Counted from the first letter of the stretch, positions 52,257 to 64,000 are shown. The stretch is 64,000 nucleotides of DNA from Agrocybe praecox (GCA_964017145.1 OZ024851.1:2914001-2978000); one strand, 5' to 3'. The notes: generated by a model from the letters alone, not told the origin. Numbers and translations: made by a program.

Positions 52257-54426
52257 TTCTGGTGCCTGTTCCTGCGTAGATGCTTATGTTGTATCTATGT
52301 AATCGCTGGAGCGATGACTGTCTCAATCAATAGAGCCAATTTTGAGCTGGTTTACTCGGAAATTCTCCACGACTACTCTGACGCTGCTCTCGGAGTTCGA
52401 TTCTGCGTGTAGTAGAAACCTTTCGTCTGCAAGAATTTCCTGTGAGACAGAAAACGGAGAATAGACATATGGGAGTACCGTAGATAACTGCAGGGTCCGA
52501 CGGCTGGCAGTTGGGTCCAAGTAGGCCATCCGCGATAAGCGAAGGCGCAGCTCGGCCTGGCTAAGGGCTTTCTTGATTGTCCAGATTTGACACTGCTGAA
52601 GATTTCTTGGCTTTCAATGACAAGCGGTTGTGATTAGCATCGTTATCGATTTATTTCGTCTCCAGCTATCAGCGAGCTGGCATTGCAAAAACCTAAAAAA
52701 TGCATTGGTCACCGGTAAGTAGACCATGGTCATTGGGATTGCAGGCTTGACTATCAACTTGTATGATGCTAAACTTACCCGGACGATGGCAACCAGTCCT
52801 AAGCAGTTAATGCCATATGAATGAAACGGTTTGAGAGAGCGTGGGATGCCAAGCCAACAATTGATACACGCCCAAGTGCCGCTCGGATGACATATGTGAC
52901 GTATCCTTTAAATTTTGAACCCGGGGAATGTCAAAAAATTGTCAACCAGTCCGAGATAAGTAGCAGAGAATGAAGTTTCTAAATATCGACTGGCCAGGCT
53001 TTCGTAGCCAGAGATTTACGAAAAGTGTGATACTTGGGATACGAGCTCGAGAGTGTTTCCGTTTTCTGAGAGATGATACGGCGCCTGTCTATATACACAT
53101 TAATGCGTGAGATACAGGCGTCTAAATATATACCTGATGGTAAGTGTCAAGACATAAGACACAGGAACATTACTGGATTCGGATACCTTTCATTCCCTAA
53201 ATCCTGAAGGGATATTGAATTTACTCGACCCCCCTGTGCCTCGTTACGTATATGTATTTACATACATATCCCAGTCTGCATAGAGATGGTTCTGGCAGAG
53301 AAGTATGAATCGAGAATCTGAACATACACTGCCAGTGAGCTTTGCTGGAGGGGTCTGATCAAAACGAATTTGTGGGCAGTTGCCAGTGGGCACCGATCCG
53401 CACAAACCTCACATACACGCGGACATATTTGTCTTCCCGATCTCCGTAGGTGTTAGCGACGGATCAACGAGGAAGAAAAATCTCTTCTATGTATGTGGTG
53501 CTTTCGGAAAATCCCTGCTACTTGAGCAAGAAAAGAGGTGATAAGCGCCTAATCATGGCTAGACATTGGGTGGTGAGACCACATACGGTTGAACTGGCAT
53601 AGAGGCATTATGCCAACAGTACAACCCAGGAGACAGACCAATCTAACCAAAAAAAATCAAGCAGCGGCCTGACCTGGCAATATCATCCAAGAACCATTCT
53701 GCGTAGAGATGCCACGCAGAGACCTAGCCAGCTTCTGCCTCGAAATCAAGGCTTTCGACCAAAGATAGATCTCTGAGAGCCAAGGGCAGGTACAAATGAA
53801 ATCAATTAGCCAGTCAATTTATTGCGGTCGCCAATGTGATCATAAGGGGCTGTGAGTTGTGATAACGATAACGTGTTCCTACTAGTTAGATCAAATCTGA
53901 GGAAATATGAAAAAGATAACAATATGTCAGTCTCGCACAATTCTGCTTTTGAGAAGACAACTGACCTAATTATAAGAGCTGATTCGAGCGCCTCCTCCGA
54001 TATCCGATTTATGATACATACGCTATCAGTTCGCCATGCACCGGCTGCAGTCAACTTTTATTAGTAGCGTACACGTTGGGCCGATCTTGTGTCAGGGGTT
54101 ATGGGATGGCGGCAGAGATTAAAAGTCTTTGAAACCTTTTTACATTGAACAGGATAAATAACACCTTATATAATTTCAGAGATACTTAAATAATTAGTAG
54201 AATAACATCCCTCCTGGCCTGCAGTACGTCTTACTAGTTATTATTGTCTACTTTCTGCATGCTAATTTGATGATTTTTCAATGAATTTTTGTTGGGACTC
54301 CGAAGAAGGGCAAGCGAGATATAAATAGACACGAGAAACTAAATCGTCTATTTATTTGATACGCATGTGTTTGCCAAACAAAGCGAGCTCGCCACCGACG
54401 GAGAAGAGGTTATTTATTGCGACGCC
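52257..54426. other. Gene-poor region of about 2.2 kb
   Basis: The longest intergenic stretch here. I could not assemble a gene on either strand, and no tRNA or inverted repeat was recognised. Confidence 0.4.
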
Positions 54427-55547
54427 ATGGCGAGTTGTGTAGCAAGAAGAGCATATTTTGCTCTCGGACGGAATCTTATTGCTCGGTCGGCGCTTCAGAA
54501 ACGGGCAATTCACTCAACAGCAGTTGGTTCGTGTTTCCTTGAAAGCCCGTCGCGTCGTTTAACACAGCGTTCATCAACTAGCTCAGAAGAAGAAGTCAAA
54601 AGTTGTCATTGACGACCTCTTTGCTGATGACCCATTTGCTGAAGAAGAGTTAATTAAAAGCTCGCCATCTGAGAGCAAATCATCCGCCACAGCCGCTGAA
54701 CCAGCACCAGCACCAGCTACTCAGCAACAAACCCAAGATGTCGCGCCAACTAAAAGACGTCTCAAAAAGTTGGACCCCAAAGTTAGGCTGGAGAGATTCG
54801 AGAGTCAACTCAATTACATGACGACACATTTGGCCAAACCATCCGAAGCTAAAATGCACGTCAGGAAGCGGTCTTTGTTGGCACTGCTCGATCTTGTAAC
54901 TACCGAAGAGCAGGTGAAGACCATTGTGGATCTCCTACCGAAATATAAGGCAGCTGGCATACAAGTTTCGGAACACTTTGCTGAGGCCTTTGCCCGTAAG
55001 TACATCACTGCTACTCTTATTTCTACACGACTCAACGCACAAATTTGTAGGACGCTGTCAGGAAGTCCACTGTCCTCTTCTTGCTCTTGACGTCTTCGGA
55101 AACTTCTCAAAATATAATGTGCAAATGTCTCAGGGTGCTGGTCGTTGGCTTGTACACTCTCTATACGTGCTCTACCCTTTGGAGAAGCTCATGGTCGCCA
55201 CCGCTTTGTTCCCTGTCTACAATTTGCCGCCCATTTCCGAGGATTTGCCCACTGCGGTCATGGTCGCAACTGCCTGCTATAAACATGGCTCGCCTCAATC
55301 CATAGAGCTCGCCAATACATTGCATCCATTTATCAATCAAATCCTTCGAAAAACCCACATCGCAAAAGCAGCAGACCTCGAATCAGCGAAGATGCACAAA
55401 TGGGTTGCATGGGCCTTATACAAACTTAACAAGTCTTCTGTTAAGAAAGCGGGCCGCACCTTCTTGTCGCCAAGGTTCGTTCCGAAGGGATTCAAAGTCA
55501 AGGTGGACCCACATGTTGTTCAAGGCGAGGTTCGCTCTACAGCATAA
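54427..55547 (+). CDS. Probable mitochondrial protein, helical-repeat type
   Basis: The N-terminus MASCVARRAYFALGRNLIAR SALQKRAIHSTAV is a strong mitochondrial presequence. Exon 2 (from AQKKKSKVVIDDLFADD) contains a Pro/Ala/Gln-rich linker and then LKKLDPKVRLERFESQLNYM, which leads into helical segments (RKRSLLALLDLVTTEEQVKT, IVDLLPKYKAAGIQVSEHF). Exon 3 begins RCQEVHCPLLALDVF and ends at 55547 with VDPHVVQGEVRSTA. Introns of about 55 nt after GCAGTTG and after GCCC restore frame. The repeated helical units resemble PPR/TPR-like mitochondrial ribosome or RNA-processing factors, but I cannot name the family. Confidence 0.65.
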
Positions 55548-55773
55548 TGTACCTTACATTATAATATTAACATATTACTCATATTTTCCTACTTTTGGTT
55601 ATCTTTTGAGGGCTGATACTCTTCGTGTGTCTTTCTTTTCCCGTATCGAAACTTACTCTATTGACGATCCAAGCCAGTCAAATTTCCATGCTGTTACAAT
55701 GTATGTCTGCTTAAATAATTTCTACTGGTGTTGGCTAATGTGTTATTTTTTCTCAGAGGCAAAAGACCAGCTT

Positions 55774-56212
55774 TCATTTGAGACCTCCCTTCATTGGTCG
55801 CATCTTCTTTTCTCTATCAGTAAATCTTGTTTTAAGTCCCCTAAAGTTTCTCTCCTCGAGGTCTATCTCCCTGCTCTCCTGTGACAATTCACAAGGATAG
55901 CAAAACAACGCGGCTGCACAATCGCCTATCCAGTCTCCTATACCCCCTCGAGTCGGATGGACCTGTCCTTCCTCGCAAAAATGCCCAAAGCGAGCCTTGT
56001 TCTGGCCATACACGATACACGGACACCACAAGGCCTTACAGCCTAAAAAATAGTGTTATGAGCATCGATTACGCCCCACTACTGGAATCATACGCTCACA
56101 TGTGCCTAAGTTATGGTCGCAGAAGAGACAGATCTGTACTCCAATCTCTTTTCCCATTCGCGTCATATGGCATGCCCTTCTTGGCATTTCGTGGATTTGG
56201 TCGGTCTTGCAT
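55774..56212 (-). pseudogene. Degenerate PLAC8-family gene
   Basis: A broken relative of the PLAC8 gene at 57597-58266. The N-terminal part reads NPRNAKKGMPYDANGKRDWS, then TDL. After this the frame hits a stop (TAA), while the expected FCDHNLGT-C continues one base out of frame, so one base appears missing near 56140. The second part, GCKALWCPCIVYGQNKARFG, joins directly to GGIGDWIGDCAAALFCYPCE and LSQESREIDLEERNFRG. The central hydrophobic stretch of about 40 residues present in the intact gene is absent. An unrecognised microexon could in principle rescue the frame, but the deletion would remain. Confidence 0.6.
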
Positions 56213-56816
56213 GCCAGGGTGACGAGAAGGCTGTTGCGAAACTATGGGTTGACGTGGTTTTGGGGTGACGATGGCATGTCGACTTTTACTTCGCGGAAGA
56301 TGATGATTTGTGTCTCTACGTGGCGAGAAGTGAAGCATCGGTGGCAGAGGTCGTGCAATACCAACGCAGTGCTCGTTGTAGAGTCGTTCTTCGCGCCCGA
56401 CTCCGACTCGTGCAGAAACGTCTGAGTGACCAGCACTACTCCTGTCTGATTGTTCGTCTATATATGATAGACCTTCGACTCCTAGTCGCAATCGCCTATG
56501 ATTACTCGTCGCAAACGACTCTGCGTTACATGGATAACCGTGAGGATTGAGGGTATCTTGACGTTTGAAGTGCTTGGTCACTAAAATCGCATCCTGGATG
56601 TGGAAAAATGTGGCTTACCTTGGAGTTGGTCTTGAGAATCTTTGATATCGCTGTTGTTGCTCAAGGTGCATCGGCACTGGTTGAACATGGGACGACGACC
56701 CCTGCTTTTGAATGGGGTGTAAAGCATTACGGTCTTGCTAATTTCTTCCAATCGTACTACTCGCATCATAGTATGTGCCCAATTGCTTTCGGGGTGCCGA
56801 ACATTTGGAACAAGCC

Positions 56817-57305
56817 TCATAAGGACGATCTTCGACCATCCATTGCATAGAAAGATGGGGAATTGCGGACGGGAACAATGACTCTTCGACGTTGTTCCAG
56901 ACATTGTGCGCGCTCAGTCGACCTCGGGGCTAGCAGGATGTCCAGTAGCTCATCTCGCTGGTGCTGCACACTCTTCAAATGTCGAGGAAGGTTTTGTAAC
57001 TCCGGAAGTGGCAATGTCAATATACCGTCGTCGTTGTATGAGGATATCCATTCGTCCCCCTCTGAGCCGAACTCCTCATCATCCACTAAAGTCGGCGAAG
57101 GCGTGCATCAAGGAAGAGACCTTGACATGATTTGTTCATTTCCTGTTAGGCTGCTGTGTTGTTCCCGGTGCCTCCTGTTCTTCTCGTCTGCAACAATCAA
57201 ATCTGGGACTTCGTCCGAATGAAAATAGCTCTTGTTAGAGGGACTCAAGACTTGTAGCTCGGGACAGCGCACAGAGTTGTGAGTGGTGGTAGTTGAGTAG
57301 GTCAT
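56817..57305 (-). CDS. Hypothetical protein
   Basis: I do not recognise it. A first segment begins MTYSTTTTHNSVRCPELQVL. A second, probably joined by a short intron near 57085-57120, reads VDDEEFGSEGDEWISSYNDD, LPELQNLPRHLKSVQHQRDE and RRRVIVPVRNSPSFYAMDGR. Acidic, then helical, then basic; no membrane segment. The intron would be only about 35 nt, short even for this genome, so the join is uncertain. It lies between the two PLAC8 genes. Confidence 0.4.
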
Positions 57306-57596
57306 AATAAATAGTGAGAGACATCGTTCTTCTGTTCAACCTCCCATGTTATTGCAACTCACTTTTTCGATGTCTAACGTTCAGCGGAAAGGAGGTTGCG
57401 ATTACTTTGTCACGGACGGTCGAGCAACTCCAGTTCCAGCATAGTAGTCCAGACTGAAATGCATCAAAACGAAGAATGAATGTAATTTGCAGCACACGCG
57501 AGCGACGAAGCATGTCTCGACGTTCAAACCACCAATAACTTCATTAAACCCCTACAAAATACAAGATTACTAGTTCATCGCTGTCGGCCACGACGC

Positions 57597-58266
57597 TTAG
57601 TATCGCTGAGCGCCGAAGCTCTGTTCCTCCAGTTCGATTTCTCGAGATTCTTGAACGAGTGCGCAAGGCGCGCACCAGAAGGAAGCACAGCAGTCACCGC
57701 ATCCTCCACCCTTGACGTTGTATCGGTTGCGGATATTACCACGGTTCATCATCTACGGAAAGAGAGGGTGATTAATGATTAGCAAGGATGTCCGATATAC
57801 AAGGCGATCATCTCGCGACGGCGCCGGTAACCAAGGAGCAGGGTCGGAGATGAAACACGAAACATGAAAGGATAATTCACCTGGAAGATGAAGCCCAAAC
57901 CACAGACGGAGAAGAGGCCGTGTGCCATGCAGGAGCCTGAGCAGCAAGACGGCGAAGGGTCGGGGACACCCTTCGAGTTGAGGTGCTCGTAGCGGTGCTT
58001 GTTCTTGCCGTACACAACGCATGGGAAGCAGGTTGCGCAGATACCTAATTTTATCAAATCGAAATCAGGTCGAGCTCATGTCGTGGCACAGTTTGGGACA
58101 GCTTACAGGTTCCACATGAGCTGAGGCATCCGCAAAGGCCATGGCTCCACTCTCTGCCGTCAGCGTCGACGGGCATGTTCTTTGCGTTACGGTTGCCTCC
58201 ACCGCCGGGAGCGACGACCATTCCGTTGGTAGCACCGGGTTGTTGTTGGTAAACACGTGCGGACAT
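57597..58266 (-). CDS. PLAC8-family cysteine-rich protein
   Basis: Small Cys-rich membrane-associated protein. It starts MSARVYQQQPGATNGMVVAP and continues MPVDADGREWSHGLCGCLSS and CGTCATCFPCVVYGKNKHRY. The central part is CCSGSCMAHGLFSVCGLGFI followed by NRGNIRNRYNVKGGGCGDCC, then AAFFCAPCALVQESREIELE. It ends EEQSFGAQRY (stop 57597-57599). Three or four exons, about 150 residues, the family norm. The CPCxxxQEsrEIeleE tail is the PLAC8 hallmark. Relatives in plants and fungi affect cell size or metal handling; the role here is unknown. A TATAAAGG-like box lies near 58430 on the minus strand. Confidence 0.88.
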
Positions 58267-59339
58267 GATGATAAAGTGTAGAAGGTTTGTGTGGAGATGA
58301 AGTTAAAAGATTCAGAACTCGCCCAGCGAAGTTCGTGTTGTAGAGTTATAAAAGATTGAGGGTGGTGAAAACTTGCACAGCAAGAGGTCAGGAAGAAAAG
58401 GAACGGTCCAAGGCTATCAAGCCTTTATATCCTGCGTCGTCGGAGTTATTCCCGGGTGTTTCCCATCATTCAAATTGGTCGTTTCGAATTTACGACAATC
58501 GTGATGGCATTAACCTGAGATGGAACAGATGATACAACCATCATCCCAAGGCGATGATGACCGATGTATTCTGCATAGCCAAACTGGACTGCGGCGACTG
58601 AAGCTCTAATTCTTGTTTCGAGAGAAAATCCTGATCCTACCTAGATATCAAAGCGCATCACTTAGCCAACTTCTGGAACTCGCTCGTCATGATATATGGC
58701 CAGACATTCAGGCATAAAAAAGCCTGTAAGCTTTCAACCGGATGCATCAAAGGTGTCGTCCTCAATTACTTCAGGGTCCGCAAGTATTTAATGGACTTCG
58801 CGCGCCCAGGATCATGTATAAACACACATCAATGAACGCATCTCTTCGCGTTCGCCGTTGCGCCTTCTAGGGCGAAAGCAGCACGTGTGTGCCTAACAAA
58901 TAGGACCAAATCTAGGCGCCACAGTTTGAGTCAGGCGGTCCCTCTTCCTTCGCTCTTCTGATCATCAACTCTTATTATTTCTCATGAACGAGTCCAAACT
59001 TAGCTGGGTAGTAAGTAAACATATCTCGAGGCTTATTTTATCGAATAAACGAGAGCATTAAAATTCCGAGCAATAAACAATCCAAGTCGAACAAAAGCGA
59101 GCGAAAATGTGTTCCGGCGCTTGTCTGTACTTTGCAGAACTCCCGGAATGGGTTTTTGCATTCTCGATCGGATCTTACCCCACAATTACCCCGCATTCAC
59201 AGCACACCCTGAAGTCCAGTTTCCCACTTATATAAACCTTACCGGCATCTTCCATCTCAACCCATCTCTTCCTTACTTTTATCTACCAGACGACCGTCGC
59301 TTTTCTCCTTTCTTCAACCCACAGAATATCTTTCTGAAC
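58267..59339. other. Divergent intergenic region
   Basis: About 1.07 kb holding the promoters of the PLAC8 gene and of the Cys-rich gene; pyrimidine-rich leader before 59340. No gene seen. Confidence 0.4.
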
Positions 59340-59838
59340 ATGGCCGAGGTTCAAACTGCCCCTACTACAGTTGAGGTCAACGACGCTATCTTCTGCTCTC
59401 ACTTCAAGGAAGTGGTACGTTCAGTTGCTTTCCTTCATCTCAATCTCTCCGTTGCAGCGACAGAGAAAGAGATCGCAGAGGATCCAAGAGCTTATTATGA
59501 CTTTCTACAGTGCACCGAATGCGATTTCGATGGAAGAGAAGAGAACGATGCGTTCTTTGGGGTGAGCAACACTTAAGTCAAACCCATCAGCAGCCCGCTT
59601 ACGGTCGTGTGAATAGTATGATCCCATCGACCGTGAAGGATTAGAATGCCCAGCAGCGACCGTGACCAAGGAAGGTGTCTACCAGTGCAAGAAGCATGGA
59701 TCCACTTGTACGTACGCCCAAAAATCCAGCGTGGTTTATCTTCCTAACCTCCTGATTCAAGCTTGCAGTCAATGCTACGGATGGAAGAAACAAATAAGCA
59801 GAGCCCGTCTCCAGGCCAAGAAGGCTGGAAAGAAGTAA
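59340..59838 (+). CDS. Small Cys-rich protein of unknown function
   Basis: A protein of about 110 residues starting MAEVQTAPTTVEVNDAIFCS with HFKEV, spliced to ATEKEIAEDPRAYYDFLQCT. Further motifs are ECDFDGREENDAFFG, DREGLECPAATVTKEGVYQC and KKHGST. It ends CSQCYGWKKQISRARLQAKK (stop 59836-59838). Seven or so Cys and two His (CxxH, CxxC, CxxxH, CxxC) suggest a zinc-binding fold resembling a MYND-like arrangement, but I cannot assign it. The Lys/Arg-rich C-terminal helix could bind nucleic acid. Four exons, good GT-AG borders. Confidence 0.7.
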
Positions 59839-60580
59839 AGTCGAGTTCGTTCGAGAACTTCTAAACAATACGCGCCTCGTATCAATGGACAACGTAGAAG
59901 TGTTCGATTCTCCGGTCAGGCATGTAGTGTATCAACCCCAATTGTAACCGTGTATGTATCACATAAACCACAAAGACGACGTTTTTCAAGGAATTTATCT
60001 GTGCACTCGTCCCTTTAACGATAGCGAGAATTGAATTTGCCCTGCCGTTCAACAAGAACCCGGCATTTGATCCCGTTGCAGATGATGGCTAGTCTTGACA
60101 GCGCCTACGAGGAACCCGTGAGATGAGTTGAAGACCCCAAACATAATCTCTCATGAAGGAATCGGAACTCTCATACTGCACGAGCCTGGCGGGAGGAGAC
60201 TTGGAATGTTACCTCGGAAGCTATTGGAGATTTGATCAGATTCTGGCTTATAACCGGTAAGCGGTTAAGCGCTTGCCAGTCTAGAGATAGGGGCTAGGAA
60301 TCATACTGAGGCTGACCTGAGCATTCGCACAATGTTAAACTTGATGGCTTCGGATTCGTGCTGCATTCATTGCCTACTGAGTTCAACAAAAAAAAATTAT
60401 CCAAGAATAATTCACAGACCAATATTTAAAATTAATGATACACTACGCAAGAAATCACAGATAGAACGCGTTATAATCATGTGCAACGTGTATAAAATTA
60501 GAGATCGATACGCTGCGTCTATGGTACACAAACGGGAGACTGCTCTGCGACAAGTAAAAAAAGATATGAACGTAGGACCA
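59839..60580. other. Intergenic region
   Basis: About 740 bp with the 3' UTR of the Cys-rich gene; no further gene supported. Confidence 0.4.
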
Positions 60581-60663
60581 TGTCGGTAGCTGGAATCGAA
60601 CCAGCGGCTCTTCGGAATGTCAAACACCACAACGAAGTGATTTAACCCCTAATCGATACCGAC
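60581..60663 (-). tRNA. tRNA-His (GTG) with an 11-nt intron
   Basis: On the minus strand the acceptor stem GTCGGTA pairs with TACCGAC, followed by discriminator A. The D stem is GATT/AATC, the anticodon stem CTTCG/CGAAG, and the T arm GCTGG-TTCGATT-CCAGC (perfect). The anticodon loop reads TTGTGG, then an 11-nt intron (60616-60626), then C; this gives anticodon GTG (His), with the intron at the canonical 37/38 site. Without the intron the length is 72 nt. Confidence 0.9.
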
Positions 60664-62726
60664 GATACAGTTGTCTAACATGTTGCCCATATACCTCGGC
60701 GTTTTCTTTAAATATGCCATTAGTTGATAAATAGCATTACATCGGTACATACAATAGAAGATAGAAGAATTGTTACTCTGAGTAGCGGCTTTCTCGACAT
60801 GCCGCCTAGCTTTCCGATGGGTCTACTTTCATCCTAGTGGAACTTGGAATTGCACCTTTCAAATGGTTGAAATTTTGCGAATATTAGTTTTCCGCCCTGC
60901 AGTTCAGGTTGTATGAGGCTGGTAAAACCTCTCTTTTAAATATTATTTAAGATTTGTTGTCAAGATTTACAACTGTAGTATACGACGCGTAAATTTTTAA
61001 AAAGACGCGTATCTAAAAGTAATGGTAAGTCACGCGACAAGCCGACAAACTTGTCCCTTGCCGAATCCGACGTTGGCTGATGATATTCCCGCGTCACCAC
61101 CCCTCGTCTTCTGGACCCTCAAACCTCATTATCGCTCTTTCTCATGTGGACGCTCTTCTATTCACGTTTGACTTGGGAAAACTGTGCTTTGGGCAAAAAA
61201 TGCTTTGAGGCATCGATTTTCATGTTTCCGAGAATGTCGATTCATACTCCGTGGCAGTTGGTCCCATGCTAAGGCTTGCTGAGGGTAATTCCTCGAGTCT
61301 AACTCGGTGTCAACGTCTGAACTCGGCTGGTATCACGTCGGTATATAAGCTAATTGTGAGTTCTGGCCACCTAGACACACATTTTTACGATATGGATGGC
61401 TGATAATGAATCCAGGATGGCATAGTAAAGTTCAGACCCATACATTAGTCAAGACTGTAAGGTGGCATTTGGGTTTGACACCTGTACTAGATCTGCGCAT
61501 CATGTCAGTTTCGCCCTCGACTAATATCACCAGAAGGAGTTGTGGCATGCATAACCTCAAAGATGGCAAGAACCAACAAGAGATGAACACGAAGAGTACT
61601 GCTACTGCTACTGCTATCTGTATTCAAGCCTCTGTAAATCCATTTGCATCATTGGAAATGACAGAAATCGTGTTATGTGATGCCGCTGCACTCAATGGGA
61701 GAACGGGGCTTTGGTACTTCAACGACTGGTCAAAGTCGCACATCGCCCGTTCGGGGACACTGGAACCGGAACTTCGGTTCAAAGTCTTTTCGTCAAGAGA
61801 GTCGGGCGCGAGTAAGGGCCCTTCACTGCACGCATTCGACTGAAATGATTGATCCGTGAGTTGATGCCTGATTTGAGGACTTACCGATCTCACAAATAAT
61901 ACTCTTGTTTACCTGACCTGGACATCGCCGCTCTTCCATGCTAGGCGTCAATGACAAAAAATGGTACTATCCCATTGCACAGCTGTACATAGGACACAGC
62001 AATCAACCGACTCGTTATCTATTCGCCTTCGGGCCCGCGCGTGGGCATGGATTATCGACAATAGTAATGTGCCTACCATTGCCTACTATATCGTTGTTTT
62101 TCATTAATGATAAATGATAGTTCTGCTTCATAGTGCCCGTCAACATAGATTGCACGTTGCACCATTGAAGTAGATGCCACATTTATAGCAAGCTCTTTCA
62201 CAGACCGTATCTTGTATACTCCGACTCTTTTAAATGGCGAGCAAGTCAAAGCAACTCGATACATCTGCCATTCCCAGATGATGATGAAGGTGCTGCGAGG
62301 GCGAACCCCTTCGACATAGTCTCCTTCCATCTACCGTATGGTACCTCCCTCAATACATCACCTCTGTATGCGTGAGTAGTGTCATGTTAAACTCATTTTT
62401 CGTTAAAATCTAATCAAACGCTTTTCTGCAATCGCAGCTGCTAGCCCCTTCCGTTCAATAAACGGACCTATCTTATTCTCGCCCGGAGGCTGACTTCGGG
62501 TTCGTTTTGAGTGGGAAACTCATCCTGGTCAGCCACCAAGGCGGCCGGCAGAAAAGGCATTCCTTACTAGTAGTCAGGCTTAAACAAAACGAAGGCTTTA
62601 CTTATAAGCTCAAGCCTAAATCGCGCTTTCCTCAGAACAAGTGAAACTAGCTTAAGAATCGACACATAGCCAACCTGCTTTTTACCATATCGCTTATTCA
62701 TTTTATCACCATCTATCTCATTCAAT
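60664..62726. other. Intergenic region of about 2 kb
   Basis: It includes a plus-strand frame of 145 codons (61406-61843) that begins ATGAATCCAGGATGG. Its composition and lack of motifs do not convince me, although it may be a lineage-specific gene. A short CTACTG simple repeat lies at about 61595-61617. Confidence 0.4.
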
Positions 62727-64000
62727 ATGCTCCAACTTACCTTCAAGAAGACGCTCTGCTCTGCTCCTTCGAAGAATTCTGGACCAATGTCGACTCCTTT
62801 GACCACAAAGAAGGGAATCAAGGCATCGCTCAAGGATATGTTCACGAAAAAGAAGTTGAAGGTACGTTGGCGGCTTATGCTCTCTTTCGCTCTTCTGCAC
62901 CTTGTTTACACTTTCTCTGATCTAGAACGATGACTCCTACATCCCTTCCACTACCGCTTTTACCACTCCGGACTCTGTTATAGTCACAATCACGACACCC
63001 GAAACGTCAAATGTGGTCGCAGTCATTGAGATGGTAAATATAATCTTCTGGGGATGTTCGGCGTCTAACTACACCATGCTGATTAAAATTACTTAACGCA
63101 GGACCCAGAGGTCGTTAAGGCATTCAACGAGATGTTCGAGGCTCTACACGATCCCTCTATCCTCGACGCAAGAAGGCACCAACGTTATGCCTTATTCCCG
63201 CCTGTCATCGCAGAAACCCCGACCACTGTAAGTATCATTTTGATCTTCGGATTCATTTGAACAATATCACATACATCGCGCTCATGCTATTTACGTTGGC
63301 TTACAGAAACCATTCTCCATCCTCGATGTTGTCCAACCACGTTGTCGCCGCAGTCTCGTCCTATATGAGATACCGGCAGCCTCTCTTCTGTACCCTTCGC
63401 CTCTGCCCATAGAGCCTGCACCAACGACGACGTGCATTGAAGCTTCCTCTTCCGAGGAGCTTATTCCAGATGCTCCCCGGGTCATGAACATCAAGGATAT
63501 CCAGATTCTAAGGTTCCTGGGCGAAGGCACGAGCGGAAAGGTTTACTATGTCAAGGACAGAGTCTCAAAGGTCAAGTCGGCACTCAAGGTCGTTCCGAAG
63601 AACGACAAGAACGAGTATACCCTCAGCGTGGTAATCCAAGAACGATTCATCGCTGAGAGCCTATCGGACTCGCCTTGGTTCGTCAATTTGTGGGCTGCAT
63701 GGCATGACGATGCCAACCTTTACATTGCCATGGTTTGTCTTGTTTATATTTCCTTGCCCGCCTGCACTCTGACTCATAGTTTTATCTTGTAGACCGCCTA
63801 CCCAACGGACTTGGACAGTGAGATGATTAGGTGCGGGGTTATCGAGCCTAAAAGGGCTCGATTCTATATGGCGGAGCTGGTATGTCTCCTTTGGATCGAC
63901 CTCCTAGAATCAACAACCTAATTATCTCACAGATCATCGCGCTCACCGAGTTACACTCGCGTGGCATCATCCATCGGGACGTCAAAGCTCCCAACATCCT
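62727..64000 (+). CDS. Serine/threonine protein kinase, 5' part
   Basis: It starts MLQLTFKKTLCSAPSKNSGP and runs off the right edge. A variable N-terminal region in short exons (KGIKASLKDMFTKKKLK; TTPDSVIVTITTPETSN; DPEVVKAFNEMFEALHDPSI) precedes the kinase domain. The domain begins ILRFLGEGTSGKVYYVKDRV (Gly-rich loop), then ALKVVPKNDKN (ATP-binding Lys), WFVNLWAAWHDDANLYIAM, YPTDLDSEMIRCGVIEPKRA, ALTELHSRG and IIHRDVKAPNI (catalytic loop). Loop and order resemble AGC-type kinases of the lineage-expanded fungal group. Activation loop and C-lobe are outside the window. Confidence 0.88.

Noticed and set aside
56111..56581. Minus-strand frame of 156 codons upstream of and including the PLAC8 start
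   Set aside because: Only the last 35 codons match PLAC8; the rest is Arg/Ser-rich with no similarity and is probably leader sequence.
61406..61843. 145-codon plus-strand frame as a gene
   Set aside because: No recognisable motif, no intron structure, repeats in the coding strand (ACTGCTACTGCT) and a competing minus-strand frame; left as intergenic with a note.

Overview
The window is nuclear DNA from a filamentous basidiomycete, most likely an Agaricomycete. Genes are split by many short GT-AG introns, mostly about 45-70 nt. Several families are typical of mushroom-forming fungi: a DUF6533 membrane protein, PLAC8 proteins, an HsbA-type secreted protein, a Kre9-like GPI protein and an ExxR/PERF P450. 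Exon structures below were joined by hand from reading frame, splice signals and family conservation, so outer limits are firmer than every internal junction.

Layout. 0-6 kb: two convergent cyclophilins and a disordered hypothetical protein. 6-12.3 kb: a small GPI-anchored wall protein, a long multi-exon basidiomycete protein of unknown function, and CSN5, the JAMM deneddylase of the COP9 signalosome. 12.9-24 kb: an intact P450 followed by three tandem copies of a secreted type-B carboxylesterase/lipase, all on the minus strand, in units of about 3.0 kb. 24.06-26.9 kb: a non-coding composite element of 2837 bp inserted in the 5' flank of the third esterase copy. It is built of two large inverted units, two 69-bp hairpin elements and two copies of a 140-bp MITE, it is bounded by a 9-bp direct repeat, and one unit carries what looks like a captured WD-protein fragment.

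27.8-42.1 kb is gene-dense: ribosomal protein eL20, an HpcH/HpaI aldolase, two tandem SDR oxidoreductases sharing an 8-nt microexon, a WrbA/Pst2-type flavodoxin quinone reductase, TRM44 (tRNA-Ser Um44 methyltransferase) divergent from a mitochondrial oxidoreductase-like protein, and HsbA. 43-52 kb: a TA-flanked MITE, a DHA2-type MFS transporter, a DUF6533 membrane protein and an AMT/MEP ammonium transporter with paired GATA motifs upstream. 54-60 kb: a mitochondrial protein, a degenerate PLAC8 gene, a hypothetical gene, an intact PLAC8 gene and a small Cys-rich protein. 60.6 kb: an intron-containing tRNA-His(GTG). 62.7 kb to the right edge: the 5' part of a Ser/Thr protein kinase.

I see no strong biosynthetic cluster. 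The P450, three esterases, aldolase and SDRs are near one another but are interrupted by housekeeping genes. The most unusual structure is the composite inverted element beside the expanding esterase array.
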